The notes: a model not told the origin generated them from the sequence alone. Shown: positions 24,126 to 32,897, counted from the stretch's first letter. The stretch: DNA of 64,000 bases from an uncultured Christensenella sp. (GCA_910584295.1 CAJTYR010000001.1:62001-126000), one strand, 5' to 3'. A program made the numbers and translations.

Positions 24126-24545
24126 ATGGAAAAAGAAAGTCGTGACTTTTCAAAACTATTTAATATAAAAAAATATCACACTGCATACACAACACAACTT
24201 GCAAAAGATAACAATGTTGGCGTTGGGTGTTTAGTGTTTTTGAAGGCTCTTACATCAAAAGCTTTTCACTCACAACAAGAGCTTTCTGAATTTGTTGGTT
24301 GCAACAAAGCACATACAAGCCGAATCCTCACAAAAATGCTCAATCAGGGACTTCTTGATATCTCACAAGAAAGAGGCATAAAATTGACAGAAGAAGGACT
24401 TAAGCTTGCAAAAAAAGTTGAGAAAATTGACAAAGAGTACACTGCAAAACTTCTTGAAAGTGTGTCAAAAGACGATTTGGAAATTTTCAGAAAAGTGTGC
24501 AAACAAATTTACAAAAATTCAGAAAAGATTGCAAACTCTAATTAA
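24126..24545 (+). CDS. MarR family transcriptional regulator
   Basis: 139 residues, the usual MarR size. Winged helix-turn-helix in the middle (SQQELSEFVGCNKAHTSRILTKMLNQGLLDIS), wing at RGIKLTEEGLKLAKK, helical dimerisation ends. It precedes the ABC transporter gene by 9 bases and faces the metal-exporter gene across 160 bases, so it may control one or both. Confidence 0.88.
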   Translation: MEKESRDFSKLFNIKKYHTAYTTQLAKDNNVGVGCLVFLKALTSKAFHSQQELSEFVGCNKAHTSRILTKMLNQGLLDISQERGIKLTEEGLKLAKKVEKIDKEYTAKLLESVSKDDLEIFRKVCKQIYKNSEKIANSN

Positions 24546-24554
24546 GGAGTGTTT

Positions 24555-26672
24555 ATGGAAAAAGAACTCGCCCTCATTGGCGTAAATAAAATATATAAAC
24601 TTGATAACAAAGAAACGTTTCACGCATTGCATGACATCAATGTTGAATTTGACAAAGGTGAACTCGTCTCAATCGTTGGAGAAAGCGGAAGCGGCAAGTC
24701 AACATTGATGAATCTTATTGGTGGACTTGATTCCGACTTCACAGGCAAGATCATTGCAGGCGGAGAAGAACTTGGCACACTCGGAGAAAAAGAACTTGAC
24801 AAATATAGAAAAAACAAAGTTGGGTTTGTTTTTCAATCTTTCAATTTGATTTCTCATCTTTCAATTTTGGATAATGTCACACTCGCCCTCACTCTTTCAA
24901 ATGTTGGAGAAAAAGAAAAGATCAAAAAGGCGACTGAAATGTTGAAAAAAGTCGGACTTTTCAATCAACTTAAGAAAAAGCCAACACAACTTTCCGGTGG
25001 ACAAAAACAAAGAGTTGCAATTGCAAGAGCGCTTATCAATGACCCAGAGATCATCATTGCTGATGAGCCAACTGGCGCCCTTGACAGCCAAACTTCAATG
25101 CAAATTTTAGAAATCCTAAAAGAGATTGCAGACAGTGGAAAGCTTGTCATCATGGTCACCCACTCCGAAAAAGTTGCCTCAATTTCTTCAAGAGTTGTGG
25201 AAATTTCAGATGGAAAAATTGTCTCTGATCACATCAACAAAAACTATCAAAAGACTGAAGAGCCAATTGAAGATGACGAGCCAGTTCTTGTTATCCCAAA
25301 AATTGTTGAAGAAGAAAAAAAGAAAAAAAGATTTGGAAAAGATAAACAAAATCTTTCTTTAATTTCTGCTGTACGCCTTTCATTCCACAACATGTGGGCA
25401 AGCAAAGTGAAAAACTTTTTGATGGCTTTTGGTGTAGCAATAGGCATTGGAAGTTTAATTCTTATGATGAGTTTCAGTTCTGGGCTAACTGATTACATCG
25501 ACAACACCATGAAGTCATATTCAAACCCAGAAATTGTCACTGTATCAAAAAAATCAAAATCTCTTGGAGACGCTTTGCAATATGACAAATTGAAATTTAA
25601 ACAAAATGAAGAGGTCGATGAGATTAAAGAATTATATGATGATATTAATGGATTCCTTCAAAAAGAGAAAATAGATTTCACTGTCGATGAGACAAACACA
25701 AGTTTTGGTTTTGCTCTTATGACAATGGTTTTGCCAGAAGCATCAGTAAGCGACCGAAACGACAATGAAAACAAGAAAAGCATCTATTACCTCTATTCAA
25801 TTCCTCCATATTACAGCAAAAGCAATGTCATTGATGGAGAAATGAGCAAGCCCCCTGTTTTAAATGAGGATGGAACAATAAAGAAAGAAAATGGCATCCC
25901 AGTGGACGGTGGAGGTTTTATGTTTACAAAGGGCATATATGACCTCTATAAAAATCCAATTGGTCAAAAAGTTAAAATCGAACTCAAACTTCCTGATGGA
26001 ACAGAATTTACTTTTGCAGACCAAATTTGTGGAGTAATGGACACATCTGTTATGTCTGGATTCTTGGTTGCTTATGTAGATTATGATTATTTAAAAGCGT
26101 TGTTTGAAAACACCGCTGGTGCAAAGGGAATGTTTGCCCCAACCACAATCTACATCAATACTGGAGACAAATCTCTGACTGACAAAATCAATGATTATCT
26201 TAAATCATCAACAAAATATACTGGTTCGCTTGAAGACAGCCTTGCAGGAATGTTCTCAAGCATGTCAAGCACAATCGGCACTTCTCTCACTGTGATTTCT
26301 TGCATTTCGCTTGTTGTTTCTGCAATGATGATTTTGGTTGTGCTTTATATGAGCGTAAGCGAAAGAACAAAAGAGATTGGAGTTCTTAAATCAATTGGTG
26401 CAAGAAGAAAAGACATAAAACGAATTTTCACATCTGAAAGTTTTCTGGTCGGAGTCTTGAGTGGATTAATTGGAATACTATTCAATCTTGTCATCACGCT
26501 CATTGTTTGGCTTGTGCTTAAGTTTACACTTGGCTTTGCCCCTATTTCATACAGATGGTGGTATTTCTTCATTGCAATGGGAGTTTCAATCATCATCAGC
26601 ATGCTTTCTGGTCTCTATCCAGCAAGCAAAGCAGCAAAACTTGATCCAGTTGAGTCCCTGCGAAGAGAATAA
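24555..26672 (+). CDS. ABC transporter, fused ATPase and MacB-type permease
   Basis: 705 residues. Residues 1-230 form the ATPase: Walker A GESGSGKST, signature LSGGQKQRVAIARAL, Walker B IIIADEPTGALD. A charged linker (240-265) leads to a membrane helix (about 285-305), an extracytoplasmic MacB-like domain (310-575) and three C-terminal helices ending in the FtsX/MacB motif LSGLYPASKAAKLDPVESLRRE. Such exporters act by mechanotransmission on peptides, lipids or antibiotics. The GTG two codons upstream is discounted in favour of ATG after AAGGAG. Confidence 0.93.
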   Translation: MEKELALIGVNKIYKLDNKETFHALHDINVEFDKGELVSIVGESGSGKSTLMNLIGGLDSDFTGKIIAGGEELGTLGEKELDKYRKNKVGFVFQSFNLISHLSILDNVTLALTLSNVGEKEKIKKATEMLKKVGLFNQLKKKPTQLSGGQKQRVAIARALINDPEIIIADEPTGALDSQTSMQILEILKEIADSGKLVIMVTHSEKVASISSRVVEISDGKIVSDHINKNYQKTEEPIEDDEPVLVIPKIVEEEKKKKRFGKDKQNLSLISAVRLSFHNMWASKVKNFLMAFGVAIGIGSLILMMSFSSGLTDYIDNTMKSYSNPEIVTVSKKSKSLGDALQYDKLKFKQNEEVDEIKELYDDINGFLQKEKIDFTVDETNTSFGFALMTMVLPEASVSDRNDNENKKSIYYLYSIPPYYSKSNVIDGEMSKPPVLNEDGTIKKENGIPVDGGGFMFTKGIYDLYKNPIGQKVKIELKLPDGTEFTFADQICGVMDTSVMSGFLVAYVDYDYLKALFENTAGAKGMFAPTTIYINTGDKSLTDKINDYLKSSTKYTGSLEDSLAGMFSSMSSTIGTSLTVISCISLVVSAMMILVVLYMSVSERTKEIGVLKSIGARRKDIKRIFTSESFLVGVLSGLIGILFNLVITLIVWLVLKFTLGFAPISYRWWYFFIAMGVSIIISMLSGLYPASKAAKLDPVESLRRE

Positions 26673-26689
26673 TGAAAGGGCAACAAAAT

Positions 26690-27349
26690 ATGATTAACGT
26701 GAAAAAATTTATTAAAGATAATGCTGACTATGATTATTCTGAATTTAATAAAAAGCTTATAATCTCACAATATGAAATAGTTGGAGTTAGGATTCCGCTT
26801 TTAAAGAAATTTGCGAAAGAGGTTGAACCTGAATATATAGACTTAAGTGATCCTCATATCTCACATGAAGAAATCCTTTTATATGCTTTCGCTGCTGGAC
26901 AAACAAAAACTGAAGACGAACAACTTGAATATCTCTCAAACCTTATGCCATACATCGACAATTGGGCAACCTGCGACAGCTCTGTCTCCGCCCTTAAAAG
27001 ATTGACCGACGAAAAATCCTACAAATTTTTTAGTTCTCTTTTACAAAGTGACAAAGAGTTTTATGTTAGAGTTGGAATTGTTTCTATGATGAGAAATTTT
27101 TTGAAAACTGAAAAACTTGAGGATATACTTTTACAAATTGAGAAAATTGAAAAGAAAGAATATTATATTAACATGGCAATAAGTTGGCTTTATGCAGAGT
27201 TATGCGCTTTCAACTTTGAAATAGGAAAAAAACAAATTGAAAAAACGACTGACAAGTTTATAAGAAACAAAGCTATATCAAAAGCTTGCGAAAGCTTCAG
27301 GGTTGACAAACCAAACAAAATGCTTTTGCAAACACTTAAGATAAAATAA
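26690..27349 (+). CDS. DNA alkylation repair protein, AlkD-like
   Basis: 219 residues of HEAT-like helical repeats. Signatures IVGVRIPLLKKFAKE, LPYIDNWATCD-like (MPYIDNWATCDSSVSAL) and the late IRNKAISKACESFRV match the AlkD family. Family members excise alkylated bases without base flipping; some relatives have other or no known activity. ATG 26690 has AAAGGG upstream; an ATG at 26672 overlapping the ABC stop is an alternative. Probably co-transcribed with the ABC gene. Confidence 0.85.
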   Translation: MINVKKFIKDNADYDYSEFNKKLIISQYEIVGVRIPLLKKFAKEVEPEYIDLSDPHISHEEILLYAFAAGQTKTEDEQLEYLSNLMPYIDNWATCDSSVSALKRLTDEKSYKFFSSLLQSDKEFYVRVGIVSMMRNFLKTEKLEDILLQIEKIEKKEYYINMAISWLYAELCAFNFEIGKKQIEKTTDKFIRNKAISKACESFRVDKPNKMLLQTLKIK

Positions 27350-27351
27350 AA

Positions 27352-27376
27352 AAACACCAGAATTTTTCTGGTGTTT
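27352..27376. terminator. Bidirectional terminator
   Basis: AAACACCAG, AATTTTT loop, CTGGTGTTT flanked by A and T runs, between converging genes. Confidence 0.85.
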
Positions 27377-27898
27377 TTATTTAACATTAAATGCATTGCG
27401 GCTCTTATATGTGTCAAATATCAAATTGATCACAGAAGGATAATATTGAATAAATTTTTTCTTTTTGATAAGTTTCAAAATCTCTTTTTGACCCGCCCAT
27501 TTGACGGCTTGGACTTCACCATCAACAAATTTAATTTGTTCAAGTGAAACATCTCTTTCCACAACAAACATGTCATCAAAGCCATCTTTGAAATTGAATG
27601 TATAAAGAGGTCTCAACTCTGAAAAATCCAGAAAAATTCCAAGTTCTTCTTCGAGTTCCCTCTGGGCAGCCTTGCGAGCATTTTCTCCTGCCTGAACATT
27701 TCCTCCCAAAGTTAAATCCTAAACATTTGGGAAATTTTTCTTGGTGCTGGAACGTTGCTGAATCAAAAGTTTACCTTGGCTGTTAATGACACAAATATGC
27801 ACAACCATTCTATATTCACCCTTTTTCATCTTTGCTTCTTTCTCTGCAATTTTTCCAAGCCTAATTCTGTCTGCATTATACAAATCTATTTTTTCCAT
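27377..27898 (-). pseudogene. Nudix hydrolase interrupted by an in-frame TAG
   Basis: From ATG 27898 (behind AAAGGGGAT) the frame runs MEKIDLYNADRIRLGK ... LLIQQRSS ... FPNV, meets TAG at 27719-27721, and continues in the same frame with DLTLGG and a perfect Nudix box (GNVQAGENARKAAQRELEEELGI) to a stop at 27377. The TAG takes the place of the Trp usual in FPxxWDLT. The full product would be about 173 residues, IDI/MutT-like. Either a recent nonsense mutation, a sequence error, or readthrough; a TTG at 27709 could restart the second half. Confidence 0.85.
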
Positions 27899-27921
27899 TT
27901 TATCCCCTTTCTTGAAAATGA

Positions 27922-27948
27922 AAAAAAGAAAGAAAATTATTCTTTCTT
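27922..27948 (-). terminator. Terminator of rplS
   Basis: AAAGAAAGAA, TAAT loop, TTTCTTTCTTT then T residues on the minus strand; no G-C pairs beyond two, so moderate strength. The pseudogene's start site follows at once. Confidence 0.6.
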
Positions 27949-27957
27949 TAAACAACC

Positions 27958-28308
27958 TTATTTATTGTCTGCAGATTTAACCTTTGCAGCCTTGCCAGTA
28001 AGGTTTCTAACATAGTAGAGTTTTGCTCTTCTAGGTTTACCCTTTCTAACCACTTCAATTGAAGCAATTTTTGGTGAATGAACAGGGAAAGATTTTTCAA
28101 CACCAACACCATAAGACAATTTTCTTACAGTGAAAGTTTCTCTGATTCCACCATTTTTTCTGGCAATAACAACACCTTCAAAAGCTTGCAATCTTTCTTT
28201 GTCACCTTCAGCAATTCTAACAACAACCTTAACGGTGTCACCGATTGCAAATGAAGGAACAGTTTCTTTCATGCCTTCTCTTTCGAGTTGATCGATAATA
28301 TTAGCCAT
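27958..28308 (-). CDS. rplS: Ribosomal protein L19
   Basis: 116 residues, full length. FAIGDTVKVVVRIAEGDKERLQAFEGVVIARKNGG and the SPKIASIEVVRKGKPRRAKLYYVRNL ending are diagnostic. L19 sits at the 30S-50S interface. In most Firmicutes rplS follows trmD; here it has moved 3.5 kb downstream behind two unrelated genes and has its own promoter and leader. Confidence 0.97.
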   Translation of the reverse strand: MANIIDQLEREGMKETVPSFAIGDTVKVVVRIAEGDKERLQAFEGVVIARKNGGIRETFTVRKLSYGVGVEKSFPVHSPKIASIEVVRKGKPRRAKLYYVRNLTGKAAKVKSADNK

Positions 28309-28432
28309 TGACTTATCTCCTTTTTTCAGATTTTCGACAAAGTGTTCATAAAGCTTGAGATTTTCTCATAAGTTCTTCATCGGAGCACCCGAAGTCTTTT
28401 TGATTATAGCATATCAAAATCTCAAAAAACAA
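28309..28432 (-). promoter_or_regulatory. rplS promoter and 5' leader
   Basis: TTGTTT (28427-28432), 18-base spacer, TATAAT (28403-28408) on the minus strand, then a leader of about 88 nt. It contains GACTTCGGGTGCTCCGATGAAG near its 5' end, able to form a small stem, and an AAGGAG site. It may be an autoregulatory L19 leader, known in Firmicutes, but the match was not verified. Confidence 0.5.
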
Positions 28433-28479
28433 GTGTTTTTAACAATATTTCTTTGATTATATTAAAAAATAATAATAAA

Positions 28480-28499
28480 AAAGAGGCACAGCCTCTCTT
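28480..28499 (-). terminator. Terminator of the phosphoesterase gene
   Basis: AGAGGC, TGT loop, GCCTCT and a T tract on the minus strand, touching the TAA stop. Confidence 0.8.
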
Positions 28500-29199
28500 A
28501 ATCCTCCAAAATATAAGCGGTATATTCTTTTGCCCATGGATAATTCGCTTTTAAAATGTCCTCTCGAAGCCTCTTAACATCATAATCAACGGTCTTATCC
28601 TCGAAAGAAACACCATTTTCATTCACTTCTATCATCAAATAATGTGCTGGATGTCTGACACCAAGTGCATTAACTCCCACATAAGTTGCTTTGTCAGACT
28701 TATATAATTGTGAAATATGCTCATGTCCAAAAAATATGTAATCAGCTTTGATGGATTTAAACAACTCATCAAAAACCTCAGCAGATCTTATCTCTGGTTC
28801 ATCCATAACCAGTCTCTGTGTTTCCCAAGGAAAATGCACGAAGTAAAAAGTCTTTCCATCTATCTTCAACCGACAACTTTTGGGAAGAGACATGAAAACT
28901 TTCTCATATTCTTTTTTTACAATTCTTTTGACATAGTGCTGATGCTTCCGCCTCTCACCTTGAAAATATGGAAATTCTTCCTTAGGAAGACCAAAAGCAT
29001 AATAACAATCATGATTTCCCATAAGCCAAATGTCACCGCTTTTTAGCACATTTTCAATGCATTCGTTCGGAAATGGACAAACAGCAACAATATCACCAAG
29101 AAAAATCCTCAAATCAGCCGATTTATAATCATCGGTTTGCATGAGGCTTTCAAGTGCATAAAGATTACTATGAACATCAGAATAAACACAAATTTTCAT
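28498..29199 (-). CDS. Calcineurin-like metallophosphoesterase
   Basis: 233 residues from ATG 29199, spaced 6 bases after TTGAGG; two in-frame ATGs just upstream are alternatives. Metal ligands are visible in order: YSDVHSN, LGDIV, MGNHDCY, VHFPWE, FGHEH. These form the two-metal site of the superfamily. Substrate unknown; small YfcE/MJ0936-like enzymes act on phosphodiesters. It follows the reductase gene by 16 bases. Confidence 0.88.
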   Translation of the reverse strand: MKICVYSDVHSNLYALESLMQTDDYKSADLRIFLGDIVAVCPFPNECIENVLKSGDIWLMGNHDCYYAFGLPKEEFPYFQGERRKHQHYVKRIVKKEYEKVFMSLPKSCRLKIDGKTFYFVHFPWETQRLVMDEPEIRSAEVFDELFKSIKADYIFFGHEHISQLYKSDKATYVGVNALGVRHPAHYLMIEVNENGVSFEDKTVDYDVKRLREDILKANYPWAKEYTAYILED

Positions 29200-29215
29200 C
29201 TTCATCCTCAAAGCT

Positions 29216-29950
29216 TTATTTAATCAGACTGCCGCCATTAACTCCAATATTTTCACCATTGATAAAATCAGCCTTGTCACCAAGTAAAAACAAAACTGCA
29301 TTTGAAACATCTTCCATATTTGCAAGTCTTCCTCTTGGACAACTTGCTTCTTGATCTGTAATCTCCTCTTTTGACCAACCCTTTTTTGCAAGCGGTGTCA
29401 AAACAAGAGAAGGGCTGACACAATTACTTCTTATTCCATATGAAGCTAGTTCAAGTGCCAAGCATTGTGAAAGTGTTATGATTGCTGATTCAGAACAACA
29501 ATATGCACTGCATTCTGTATCAGGTCTTGCCGCCATCCTTGAAGCTATATGGACAATTGATGCATTTTTTTGTTTTTTAAGAAGCGGAATAGCATATTTT
29601 GAACAAAGCATTTTTCCAATAAAGTTTGTCTCGATAACATTTTTATAGGATTGCAAATTGCATGTTTCCACAAATTCATCAACATTTGTGCCTGCATTGT
29701 TGACAAGTCCATTGATTTTCTTAAATTTCTTTTCAACTTGTATAAAAGCAGTTTTCACATCTTCTTCATTCGAAACATCACATTTGATGATTTCAAGTTC
29801 AAAACCTAATTTCTCAAATTCTTTTTGTGTTTGACTTGCTTTTTTGTCATCATGAGCATAAAATGTCACAACTTTGTGTCCCAATGCACATAAATCTTTG
29901 CAAATCTGCTTTCCTATGCCAGATGTTCCACCAGTGACAACATAAACCAT
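29216..29950 (-). CDS. Short-chain dehydrogenase/reductase
   Basis: 244 residues. TGGTSGIGKQI cofactor motif, NNAGTN, catalytic Ser in VHIASRM, Tyr replaced by the CSAYCCSESAI segment in which Y is kept but the usual YxxxK Lys is Ser (YCCSES), and a C-terminal FINGENIGVNGG. The missing Lys is unusual and could reduce activity. FabG-like in overall sequence; substrate unknown. AGGAGGA precedes the ATG. Confidence 0.8.
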   Translation of the reverse strand: MVYVVTGGTSGIGKQICKDLCALGHKVVTFYAHDDKKASQTQKEFEKLGFELEIIKCDVSNEEDVKTAFIQVEKKFKKINGLVNNAGTNVDEFVETCNLQSYKNVIETNFIGKMLCSKYAIPLLKKQKNASIVHIASRMAARPDTECSAYCCSESAIITLSQCLALELASYGIRSNCVSPSLVLTPLAKKGWSKEEITDQEASCPRGRLANMEDVSNAVLFLLGDKADFINGENIGVNGGSLIK

Positions 29951-29974
29951 AAATCTTTCCTCCTCTCAAAATCT

Positions 29975-30331
29975 TTAAAAAGCATTTTCAATGTGATTTA
30001 AAATTTCATCTCCCAACACTTCAACAACATCAAATCTGCAATCACAATCAATCTTGTGCTTTTGCATCAGATATAGTTGTGCAACATTTCGAAGTTTTTG
30101 CTGTTTTCGCTTGTCAACAGCCTCGCAAGGTCTTCCAAATTCCAAAGTCTCTCTTGCTTTAACTTCAACAAACACCAAAACATTTTTATCTTCTGCAATT
30201 ATATCAATTTCACCAATTCTATTAGCATAGTTTTTCTCAATAATCTTATATTTCTTCTTTTTCAGATACGTTGTAGCAATTTCTTCACCATAACCACCCT
30301 TAAATTTGTTTAATCTTTTATAAAATGCCAT
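29975..30331 (-). CDS. yraN: YraN family endonuclease-like protein (UPF0102)
   Basis: 118 residues, standard length. GEEIATTYLKKKKYKIIEKNY, then the nuclease-fold motif GEIDIIAEDKNVLVFVEVKAR (Asp, Glu-x-Lys pattern) and RFDVVEV. YraN is a predicted endonuclease of unknown role, often near rnhB and rbgA. Own TATAAT at 30346-30351, only about 14 bases before the start. Confidence 0.9.
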   Translation of the reverse strand: MAFYKRLNKFKGGYGEEIATTYLKKKKYKIIEKNYANRIGEIDIIAEDKNVLVFVEVKARETLEFGRPCEAVDKRKQQKLRNVAQLYLMQKHKIDCDCRFDVVEVLGDEILNHIENAF

Positions 30332-30362
30332 ATATCACACCTTTAATTATAATATCATAACA

Positions 30363-31175
30363 TTAATCAAGCGTAATCTTTCCAATTCTTCCTTTTCTGA
30401 AATCATCAACAATCATTCTTGCAGCTCTCTCAACATCAATTTCACCACCACCAACAACATATTTACGAGAAATTGCAATCTCTTCAATAGTTTTTGCTTC
30501 ACCATACCTGTTTTTGACAAGAATTGGATATTTTTCTTGCAAAAGTTTCAAAAGCTCAATTGAAAGTTCATTAAAGTCCAAAATTTCATCTCTTACACTT
30601 CCAACATAGGCAAGCCTTTTTGCGGTTTCTTGGTCTGAAATGTTTGGATAAAGCGTTCCTGGTGTGTCATAAACCTCAATACAATCCCCAATTGGAAGCC
30701 ACAAACCATGTTTTGTGACACCAGCCTTATTTCCAGTGATTGCTTTGGCTTTTTTGCTTAAGTTATTAACTAATGTGCTCTTCCCACAGTTTGGAACACC
30801 AATAATCATTGTCCTGATAGTCGCTTTAATACCTTTTGCTTTGTATTTTTCAATCTTTTTTGATGCAAGTTTCTTAAGCTTTGAAACAATAATATCTGAT
30901 TTTCCTGACATCGTGCTGTTGAAAAGCACATAATCAACATTATCTCCCCTAAACTCTGGCAAAATTTCTTTAATTCTTTTCTCATCCGCCATATCAATTT
31001 TGTTAATGACATAAAGAATAGGTTTGTTTTCAGCCAACTTGGAAAGGCTTGGATTAAGGGAAGAAAGTGGGATACGTGCATCAAGAATATAAGTGACAAC
31101 ATCAACTTTTTTCAGTTGCTCACTTATGTCCTTAAGTGCTTTATTCATATGTCCAGGGAACCAATTAATTTTCAT
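30363..31175 (-). CDS. rbgA: Ribosome biogenesis GTPase RbgA
   Basis: 270 residues. Circularly permuted GTPase: G4 (NKIDMAD, about 59) precedes G1 (GVPNCGKSTLVN, about 127) and G3 (YDTPGTL, about 174). N terminus INWFPGHMNKAL is the RbgA/YlqF signature. It drives a late step of 50S assembly (L16 incorporation). It follows trmD with an inverted repeat between. Confidence 0.95.
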   Translation of the reverse strand: MKINWFPGHMNKALKDISEQLKKVDVVTYILDARIPLSSLNPSLSKLAENKPILYVINKIDMADEKRIKEILPEFRGDNVDYVLFNSTMSGKSDIIVSKLKKLASKKIEKYKAKGIKATIRTMIIGVPNCGKSTLVNNLSKKAKAITGNKAGVTKHGLWLPIGDCIEVYDTPGTLYPNISDQETAKRLAYVGSVRDEILDFNELSIELLKLLQEKYPILVKNRYGEAKTIEEIAISRKYVVGGGEIDVERAARMIVDDFRKGRIGKITLD

Positions 31176-31188
31176 TATCTCTCCATAT

Positions 31189-31232
31189 ATTGTGTATTAT
31201 GTATTGCATATTACACTACTTTCAGTGTAATA
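31189..31232. repeat. AT-rich repeat with inverted repeat (family copy 3)
   Basis: Contains ATATTGTGTATTATGTATTGC (shared with copy 1 in its first part) followed by TATTACACT-ACTTTC-AGTGTAATA (31209-31232), 9-base arms. It fills the trmD-rbgA gap and starts one base after the trmD stop, again at a gene end. Confidence 0.65.
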
Positions 31233-31233
31233 C

Positions 31234-31899
31234 TCAATTTTCCAACAAATCTTTCCTTAATGCTTTTGTGCGTTTAAGACTTTCTGATTTTCTCCATTTA
31301 TCCACCTCAGCATGGTTGCCAGAGATCAAAACCTCTGGCACTGACAAACCTTCAAATGTTTGAGGTCTTGTGTATTGAGGATACTCCAAAAGTCCATTTG
31401 AAAAACTTTCGCTTGTCAAACTATCTTTTGAAATCACTCCATCGACAAAACGAGCAAGACTGTCTATGATTACCATTGAAGGGAGTTCCCCTCCTGTCAG
31501 CACATAATCTCCAATTGAGATTTGCTCAATGTCGAAAAGTTCGAAAATCCTCTCATCCACACCTTCATAATGTCCACAAACAAAAATCAGATGCTCATTT
31601 TTTGATAACTCCTCTGCTTTTTCAGCATTGAATGTCTTTCCTATTGGTGAAGGAAAAATTATTTTTGCTCCATCTTTATAGACAGATTTTATGGCGTCAA
31701 ACAAAGGCTGAACAGTCATAAGCATGCCAGCCCCTCCTCCAAAAGGATAATCGTCACATTTCTTATGCTTATCCTTTGAAAAATCTCGTATGTTGATTGT
31801 GTTAATTTCCAAGATGCCACTTTCTTCTGCTCGAGCCAAAATGCTGGTTTTAAGCGGTGAAAAAGCTTCTGGGAACAATGTCAAGATATCAATTTTCAT
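31234..31899 (-). CDS. trmD: tRNA (guanine-N1-)-methyltransferase TrmD
   Basis: 221 residues. MKIDILTLFPEAF start, FPFGGGAGML-type DDYPFGGGAGMLM, CGHYEGVDERI, SIGDYVLTGGELP: the knotted SAM-binding core. It makes m1G37 in tRNAs reading CNN and thereby prevents frameshifting. Slightly short at the C terminus against 230-250 in many species. Its ATG overlaps rimM by 4 bases. Confidence 0.96.
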   Translation of the reverse strand: MKIDILTLFPEAFSPLKTSILARAEESGILEINTINIRDFSKDKHKKCDDYPFGGGAGMLMTVQPLFDAIKSVYKDGAKIIFPSPIGKTFNAEKAEELSKNEHLIFVCGHYEGVDERIFELFDIEQISIGDYVLTGGELPSMVIIDSLARFVDGVISKDSLTSESFSNGLLEYPQYTRPQTFEGLSVPEVLISGNHAEVDKWRKSESLKRTKALRKDLLEN

Positions 31900-32396
31900 C
31901 TTTCTTGGATCACCTTTGCGCCATTATATTCATTTCTTATTGCAACAAGAGTTCCATTTGCATTTATGAAAATCTCTTTTCTGAAAGGAACTTCATATAA
32001 AAGCCCATCTTCTTGGATGATAAGAATGTCATCAAAACCATAGTCAATTGCATTCATAATTTGTCCAACCAGCTCCCCTTTCTCATCATAAATGATTGTG
32101 CCAATCAAATCTTCAATAAGAAAATCGTCAGTTGACAAAAGCAAAAATTCCTCTTTTGTTATATAAACAAACTTGTTGCGGTATTTTTCTGCAACATTTC
32201 GATCTGTAATTTCGTCAAACTTCACATATCCATAACCAAGTCTGAAAGTTGCGCTTGAAAAAGAACTTGGTCTTTTTTCAATATAAAGCTTGTGCTTCCC
32301 ATTAAAAATCGCAGGGATATCAATCGAAGGAAAGATTTTGACTTCCCCCTTAATGCCCTGCGGTTTTATTATTTTGCCTACGCAAACAAACTCCAT
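31896..32396 (-). CDS. rimM: 16S rRNA processing protein RimM
   Basis: 166 residues from ATG 32396 behind TTGAGGAC, 2 bases before the khpA stop region. Starts FVCVGKIIKPQGIKGEVKIFP, then a PRC-barrel C-terminal part (LIGTIIYDEKGELVGQIMNAIDYG). RimM binds S19 during 30S maturation. Canonical place between khpA and trmD. Confidence 0.95.
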   Translation of the reverse strand: MEFVCVGKIIKPQGIKGEVKIFPSIDIPAIFNGKHKLYIEKRPSSFSSATFRLGYGYVKFDEITDRNVAEKYRNKFVYITKEEFLLLSTDDFLIEDLIGTIIYDEKGELVGQIMNAIDYGFDDILIIQEDGLLYEVPFRKEIFINANGTLVAIRNEYNGAKVIQER

Positions 32397-32397
32397 A

Positions 32398-32628
32398 TTA
32401 GTCCTCAAACTTTACAAAAACTTTTTTATGTGCCCGAGCACCAATTGACTTCATAACAGTTCTGATGCTTGTTGCAGTTTTTCCATTCTTGCCAATAACT
32501 TTGCCAAGATCAGAAGAAGCAACTGTGACATGATATGTGATAGAGTTTTCATCTTCCTCTTTTTCCACTTTCACTTCGTCTTCTTTTTCAACGAGAGCTT
32601 TGGTGAGAAATTTCAACAATTCGTCCAT
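32398..32628 (-). CDS. khpA: KH-domain RNA-binding protein KhpA
   Basis: 76 residues. Single type II KH domain with GKVIGKNGKTATSIRTVM (GxxG loop) and an N-terminal DELLKFLTKALVE helix. KhpA (YlqC) partners with KhpB/Jag in Firmicutes and influences cell elongation and RNA fate. 11 bases after rpsP. Confidence 0.92.
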   Translation of the reverse strand: MDELLKFLTKALVEKEDEVKVEKEEDENSITYHVTVASSDLGKVIGKNGKTATSIRTVMKSIGARAHKKVFVKFED

Positions 32629-32639
32629 GTTTTTTCTCC

Positions 32640-32897
32640 TTATTTGTTTTCTGCGTTGATAGCACCACTCTTCACCAAAATTGATTTTGCAGTTTCAGTT
32701 GGTGTTGCACCATTCTTAAGCCATTGTTGTGCTTTTGCATTGTCAATTTTGATTTCTGCTGGGTTTGTAAGTGGATTGTAAGTGCCAAGAAGGTCAATGT
32801 ATTTTCCATCTCTTGGGCTCTTTGAATCAGCAACCACCACACGATAGAAAGGTGATTTCTTATCTCCCATTCTTGTAAGTCTAATTTTAACAGCCAT
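32640..32897 (-). CDS. rpsP: Ribosomal protein S16
   Basis: 85 residues. MAVKIRLTRMGDKKSPFYRVVVADSKSPRDGKYI is the S16 N terminus. Essential for 30S assembly. First of rpsP-khpA-rimM-trmD. AAAGGAGAG before the ATG. Confidence 0.97.
   Translation of the reverse strand: MAVKIRLTRMGDKKSPFYRVVVADSKSPRDGKYIDLLGTYNPLTNPAEIKIDNAKAQQWLKNGATPTETAKSILVKSGAINAENK

Noticed and set aside
27719..27721. TAG as a reassigned or recoded sense codon
   Set aside because: Other intact genes in the window end in TAG, so a global recoding is unlikely; a local mutation or error is simpler.
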